The notes under the pieces: generated by a model
Told to the model about the DNA's origin: nothing
The model's database searches: none
Seen by the model: the letters and a program-made list of their open reading frames with translations, nothing else
From: Sulfuricella sp035530375
GTDB lineage: Bacteria > Pseudomonadota > Gammaproteobacteria > Burkholderiales > Sulfuricellaceae
Assembly (NCBI GenBank): GCA_035530375.1
Contig: DATKUY010000017.1
Span: forward strand, 1 to 26,435
Length of the DNA stretch: 26,435 nt
Reading direction: 5' to 3'
Part shown: positions 22,536 through 26,435 of the stretch, piece after piece
How the letters are laid out: every line of letters starts with the position of its first letter
Position numbering within the stretch: position 1 is the first letter of the stretch
Translations under genes and position numbers: made by a program

Positions 22536-25343
22536 ATGACCAAGAATATCAGCCTGAAGGCACGCATTCTTTTCCCTCTTGCACTGGCGCTGATCATTTT
22601 TCTTGGCGCATTCCACTACAGCCTGTACCGGCATGAAAAGACTGACAACGCAGATCGCTTCAAAAACGACCTGCAAACAGTGCAAGCCTATTACGAGCGC
22701 GCCCTGACTCTGCGCGGCGAAAAGCTGGGAGCGGCGCTGGGGGCCATCCTGCGCGACGAAAAGCTACAAGCCGCACTGCGCGCCAGGGACCGGAATGCCC
22801 TGCTCAAGCGAGCAGCGCCGCTGTTCAAGCAATTGCACGGCCAATACGGCATCACCCATTTCTACTTCGAAGATGCCGCCCGCGTAAATATATTGCGTGT
22901 GCATCAGCCTGAACGTTTCGGCGACACCATCAACCGCCACACCACCCTGGCTGCGGAAAGAACCGGAAAAATCGCCGTCGGAGTGGAACTGGGCCCGATC
23001 GGCACCTTCACCCTGCGTGCGGTTGTACCGCTGCGAGACAAAACCGGGCTGGTCGGCTATGTCGAGCTCGGCGAGGAAATCGAGGAGGTGTTGCACGGCA
23101 TCAAGGAAATCACCGGCACCGACAACCTGCTGGCGATCGACAAGCAATTCCTGACGCGCAAAAACTGGGAAAGCGGCATGCGCATGCTGGGGCTGAACGC
23201 GGATTGGGACCGGCTTCCCGACATGGCTATCGTCCACCAGACCCTGGATCTGCCGCGGGAACAGGTGAACCGAATTTTGTCCCGCAGAAACCAGCCTGGC
23301 CCATTCACGAAAATTGATGTTGGCGACAGGCACTACTACTGCGGCGTCATACCGATCAAGGATGCAGGCGGCCGCAAAGTGGGGAACATGGCGGTCCTGC
23401 GCGACATGACGCAGAGCCTCGATGAAATGCATATTACGCTTCGCGTCCTCAGCCTGTTCTACCTGACTCTGGGCGGGGCGCTGCTTGCCATATTTTACCT
23501 GATCACCAACCGTGTCGAACGTCGCCTCGACGAGTCCCGCGTGCAACTGGTTGCGGAAGGACTTGAACGAGAAGCGCTCCAGGCCGGGCATATCGCCCAA
23601 CTGGAGGAAGAAAAAGACAAGCTGCGGCTCGCCCAGGAAGAATTGCACAAAAGTCAGGAGAACCTGCGGCTCGCCGCCAAGGTGTTCGAGAACAGCACCG
23701 AAGGCATCATCATTACCGATGCCCAGGCCGACATCCTGCACGTGAACCGCGCTTTCACCAGCATCACGGGCTACAGCGAAGCCGAAGTGGTCGGCAAGAA
23801 CCCCAGACTGCTGCGCTCGGACCGGCACAACGCCGATTTCTATCGGGCGATGTGGGCCTCGCTGATCGGATATGGCTACTGGCAAGACGAAATCTGGAAC
23901 CGGCGCAAGAGCGGCGAGGCCTATCCGGAATGGCTATCCATCATTGCCATCCGCGACGAGCAGGGCGAAACCATCAACTACCTGGGGATATTCGCCGACC
24001 TCACCGAGAAGAAACTGGTCGAGGCGCGCACCCACCATCTCGCCTACTACGACGCGCTCACCGAACTGCCCAACCGGCGCATGCTGGAAGAGCGGTTGAA
24101 GCAATCCCTTATCTCGGCGCACAGCGACAACCGGCTGGCGGCGCTATTGCATCTCGACCTGGACCGCTTCAAGACGATCAACGACACCCTGGGCCACCCC
24201 TTCGGCGACAAACTGCTGCAAGCCGTGGCCGAGCGGCTGGCCGGCCATATCCGCGACAGCGACATGATCGCCCGCTTCAGCGGCGACGAATTCGCCATTG
24301 TGCTGGCCGATGTCGGCGGTCGGCACAACGCCACGCTGGTTGCCCAAAAGATTCTGGATGCGCTGGCCAAGCCGTTCCACCTGGAAAACCAGGAAGTATT
24401 CGTCACCCCAAGCATCGGGATCGCACTCTATCCGGTCGACGCCGACAACCGGGACGACCTGATCAAGAATGCCGACACCGCCATGGGCCATGCCAAGGCG
24501 CAGGGCGGCAACAACTACTGCTTCTTCAACGCCGGCATGAACGTGATGGCGACGCAGCGGCTGTCGATGGAAACCCATCTGCGGCGGGCGCTGGAACGCG
24601 AAGAATTCATCTTGCACTACCAGCCCCAGGTGAGCCTGCATAACGACCGGATCATCGGCATGGAAGCGCTTCTGCGCTGGCAGCATCCTGAACGCGGGCT
24701 GGTTGCGCCGGGGGAAATCATCCCCCTGCTCGAAGAGACCGGCATGATCGTCCCGGTCGGCGAATGGGTGCTGCGCACTGCCTGCGCCCAAAGCAGCCGG
24801 TGGGTGGCCGAAGGCTTGCCCCCGCTGCGTGTGGCGGTCAACCTTTCGGCACGCCAGTTCCGCCAGAGCGACCTGCCCGCCATGGTAAGTCATGCATTGC
24901 AGGATGCCGGACTGGCGCCTGACCAACTGGAACTGGAAATCACCGAGAGCATCATGATCCAGGACGTACAAGCGACAATTGCCACTTTGCACCAGTTGCA
25001 CGCACTCGGCATCCAGATCTCGATCGACGACTTCGGTACCGGTTATTCCTCCCTGAGCTACCTGAAGCACATGCCGATCGACAAGATCAAGATCGACCAA
25101 TCCTTCGTTCGCGACATCTGCGTCAGCCATAACGGCAACGCCATCGCCAACGTGGTGATCAATCTGGGGCACAGCCTGAAGATGCGTGTTATCGCCGAAG
25201 GGGTGGAAACCATGGAACAACTTGATTACCTGCGCGCCCATGGCTGCGACGAAATCCAGGGCTACTATTTCAGCCACCCGCTGCCCGCGGAAAAATTTGC
25301 CCAATTGGTAAGGGACGGGCTCGGCACGACAAAATTGGGGTAA
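22536..25343 (+). CDS. Membrane-bound PAS–GGDEF–EAL cyclic-di-GMP protein
   Basis: This 935-residue protein handles c-di-GMP. TM1 lies at ~10–30, a Cache-like periplasmic sensor at ~35–300, TM2 at ~302–324, a coiled coil at ~330–378 and PAS at ~380–490. The GGDEF domain (~500–665) has the signature SGDEF (582–586) instead of GGDEF, but keeps Asp541 and the inhibitory I-site R573-x2-D576. The EAL domain (~676–930) is complete: E710-A-L, NLSARQF, ESIMIQD, DDFGTGYSSL (831–840), KIDQSFV and AEGVE. Phosphodiesterase activity is therefore likely, and cyclase activity uncertain. There is no clear ribosome site before ATG 22536. It is transcribed in the same direction as the preceding pair, 154 bp on. 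Confidence 0.93.
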   Translation: MTKNISLKARILFPLALALIIFLGAFHYSLYRHEKTDNADRFKNDLQTVQAYYERALTLRGEKLGAALGAILRDEKLQAALRARDRNALLKRAAPLFKQLHGQYGITHFYFEDAARVNILRVHQPERFGDTINRHTTLAAERTGKIAVGVELGPIGTFTLRAVVPLRDKTGLVGYVELGEEIEEVLHGIKEITGTDNLLAIDKQFLTRKNWESGMRMLGLNADWDRLPDMAIVHQTLDLPREQVNRILSRRNQPGPFTKIDVGDRHYYCGVIPIKDAGGRKVGNMAVLRDMTQSLDEMHITLRVLSLFYLTLGGALLAIFYLITNRVERRLDESRVQLVAEGLEREALQAGHIAQLEEEKDKLRLAQEELHKSQENLRLAAKVFENSTEGIIITDAQADILHVNRAFTSITGYSEAEVVGKNPRLLRSDRHNADFYRAMWASLIGYGYWQDEIWNRRKSGEAYPEWLSIIAIRDEQGETINYLGIFADLTEKKLVEARTHHLAYYDALTELPNRRMLEERLKQSLISAHSDNRLAALLHLDLDRFKTINDTLGHPFGDKLLQAVAERLAGHIRDSDMIARFSGDEFAIVLADVGGRHNATLVAQKILDALAKPFHLENQEVFVTPSIGIALYPVDADNRDDLIKNADTAMGHAKAQGGNNYCFFNAGMNVMATQRLSMETHLRRALEREEFILHYQPQVSLHNDRIIGMEALLRWQHPERGLVAPGEIIPLLEETGMIVPVGEWVLRTACAQSSRWVAEGLPPLRVAVNLSARQFRQSDLPAMVSHALQDAGLAPDQLELEITESIMIQDVQATIATLHQLHALGIQISIDDFGTGYSSLSYLKHMPIDKIKIDQSFVRDICVSHNGNAIANVVINLGHSLKMRVIAEGVETMEQLDYLRAHGCDEIQGYYFSHPLPAEKFAQLVRDGLGTTKLG

Positions 25344-25422
25344 GCCGGATCTTCGGGAAAAGCCCCGTTTCGCCCTTGGGGCAAGGGTTGTCACGCCTCT
25401 ACCCATGCCGTAGCATAACGCC

Positions 25423-26435
25423 ATGCGCCGCGCCCTGACCTCCCCACTTCCGCTGATCGCCTTCATCGTTGCGCTTGCCTCGGTGGCGGAATTCGTCGGC
25501 CCGCGACTGCTGCTGCCGCTGGAGAATCGGGTTTCCGATTTCTTCGTCCGCGTCCACGCCAAAGGTTTGCAGCCCGACCCCGATATCGTCATCGTCGACA
25601 TCGATGATCGCAGCCTCGCCAAAATGAACACCACCGCCGGCAGTTGGCCATGGCCGCGCGCGGTGCACGGCGAACTGGTCGCGGGCCTGGCCCGTCAGCA
25701 CCCCAAGGCGATTGTTTTCGACATCCTGTTCGCCGAGCCGGACATCTACCGCCCGGAAAGCGACGAACTGTTCAACGACGCCGTGCACCAGACCTCGAAC
25801 AGCTACTTTCCGATCGTGCGGCGCAATGGCGCCGAAGACGCCCACGGCATCCCGCTGGCGAAATACGGGGCGGCGCTCGGCATCACCCCCACTGCCGCAG
25901 CCGCCCCCGACGCGCGGGTCTCGCTGCTGCTGCCTCTGGCCGTTGCGCGCGCGAGCTGGCGCACCGGCACCATCAATTTCACCGAAGACCGGGACGGGGT
26001 CGGACGGCGCTACAATATTTTCACCCCGGCCTACGGCTGGCGCATCCCGTCCCTGCCCGCCCGCGTCGCCCGCGATCTCGGCTATCCGGTTCCCGACCGG
26101 GAAAGCATCGTGCTGGGCTGGCGCGGCACATCCATGGCCCACCGCCGGGTTTCCTACGCCGATGTCTATGAAGACTTCAACCGGGAAAAACCTTTGCGCA
26201 GCACCACGGAATTCCGCGACAAAATCGTCATCATCGGCACCACCGCCAGCGGGCTGCACGATATCCGCGCCACCCCGCTTTCCAGCCTGACGCCCGGCGT
26301 GGAAATCCTCGCCACCGCATTCGACAACCTGAAAAATGGCGGCACCATGCACAGCATGCCCACAGCGGCCCCCTTGCTGCTGACATTGTTGCTGATCGCG
26401 GGACTGCTCGCCGCCTTCCTCTCCCGTCACAACAC
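25423..26435 (+). CDS. CHASE2-domain sensor protein (3' part cut by window edge)
   Basis: The frame runs from ATG 25423 to the right edge, 337 codons. A short hydrophobic N-terminus (LIAFIVALASVAEFVG) is followed by a CHASE2 extracellular sensor: DIVIVDIDDRSLAKMN, WPWPRAVHGELV, AIVFDILFAEPD, then INFTEDRDGVGRRYNIF and FRDKIVIIGTTASGLHDIRA. After it a membrane stretch begins (APLLLTLLLIAGLLAAFLS). CHASE2 proteins usually continue with two more membrane segments and an output domain such as an adenylate cyclase, histidine or Ser/Thr kinase, or GGDEF. The output domain lies outside the window. A stop (25411–25413) just upstream makes 25423 the only ATG start. The c-di-GMP neighbours suggest a signalling role. 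Confidence 0.9.
   Translation, partial: MRRALTSPLPLIAFIVALASVAEFVGPRLLLPLENRVSDFFVRVHAKGLQPDPDIVIVDIDDRSLAKMNTTAGSWPWPRAVHGELVAGLARQHPKAIVFDILFAEPDIYRPESDELFNDAVHQTSNSYFPIVRRNGAEDAHGIPLAKYGAALGITPTAAAAPDARVSLLLPLAVARASWRTGTINFTEDRDGVGRRYNIFTPAYGWRIPSLPARVARDLGYPVPDRESIVLGWRGTSMAHRRVSYADVYEDFNREKPLRSTTEFRDKIVIIGTTASGLHDIRATPLSSLTPGVEILATAFDNLKNGGTMHSMPTAAPLLLTLLLIAGLLAAFLSRHN

Noticed and set aside
24144..25634. A 496-codon open frame on the minus strand opposite the GGDEF–EAL gene
   Set aside because: It overlaps two well-supported plus-strand genes and has the composition of a shadow frame.

Overview
The window reads as ordinary chromosome of a betaproteobacterium, most likely in or near the Nitrosomonadales (inference; no search was run). 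The support is the dapF–DUF484–xerC–hslV–hslU order, a tandem LpxL-type acyltransferase pair divergent from metK, a textbook S-adenosylhomocysteine (SAH) riboswitch in front of ahcY, and high-GC genes. No tRNA, rRNA, CRISPR array, insertion sequence or phage gene was found.

Left part (1–10.5 kb, all minus strand): hslU (cut by the left edge) and hslV form the HslUV protease. Next comes a four-gene metal-uptake cassette: a small Cys/His membrane protein, an outer-membrane barrel, a ZnuA-like binding protein and a ZnuB-like permease. It has no ATPase gene. It sits between hslV and xerC, which are adjacent in many relatives. Then follow xerC, a DUF484 gene, dapF, a CoA-binding-domain protein and two lipid A-type acyltransferases.

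Middle (10.6–19.1 kb): the activated-methyl cycle genes metK, ahcY and metF lie on the plus strand. metK ends in a strong terminator. Between metK and ahcY lies about 4.7 kb of accessory DNA: a small conserved protein, a family-6 type DNA glycosylase, a minus-strand sulfur-response set, and a hicAB toxin–antitoxin pair whose toxin gene is broken. The sulfur set comprises an ArsR–rhodanese fusion repressor, a DsrE-like protein, a TauE/SafE exporter and a small secreted protein. Three near-identical 23-bp dyads, one before each transcription unit of this set, mark a self-contained regulon.

Right part (19.1–26.4 kb, plus strand): a signalling block. A long structured leader precedes an HD-GYP protein whose HD motif reads RD. 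It is followed by an Aer-like PAS receptor lacking the chemoreceptor tip, a membrane-bound PAS–GGDEF–EAL protein, and a CHASE2 sensor cut by the right edge.

Between genes, seven inverted-repeat elements of four sequence families (about 60–130 bp) recur, mostly between genes that look co-transcribed. In two places a repeat arm supplies part of a gene: the stop of hslV, and the last codons of an acyltransferase.
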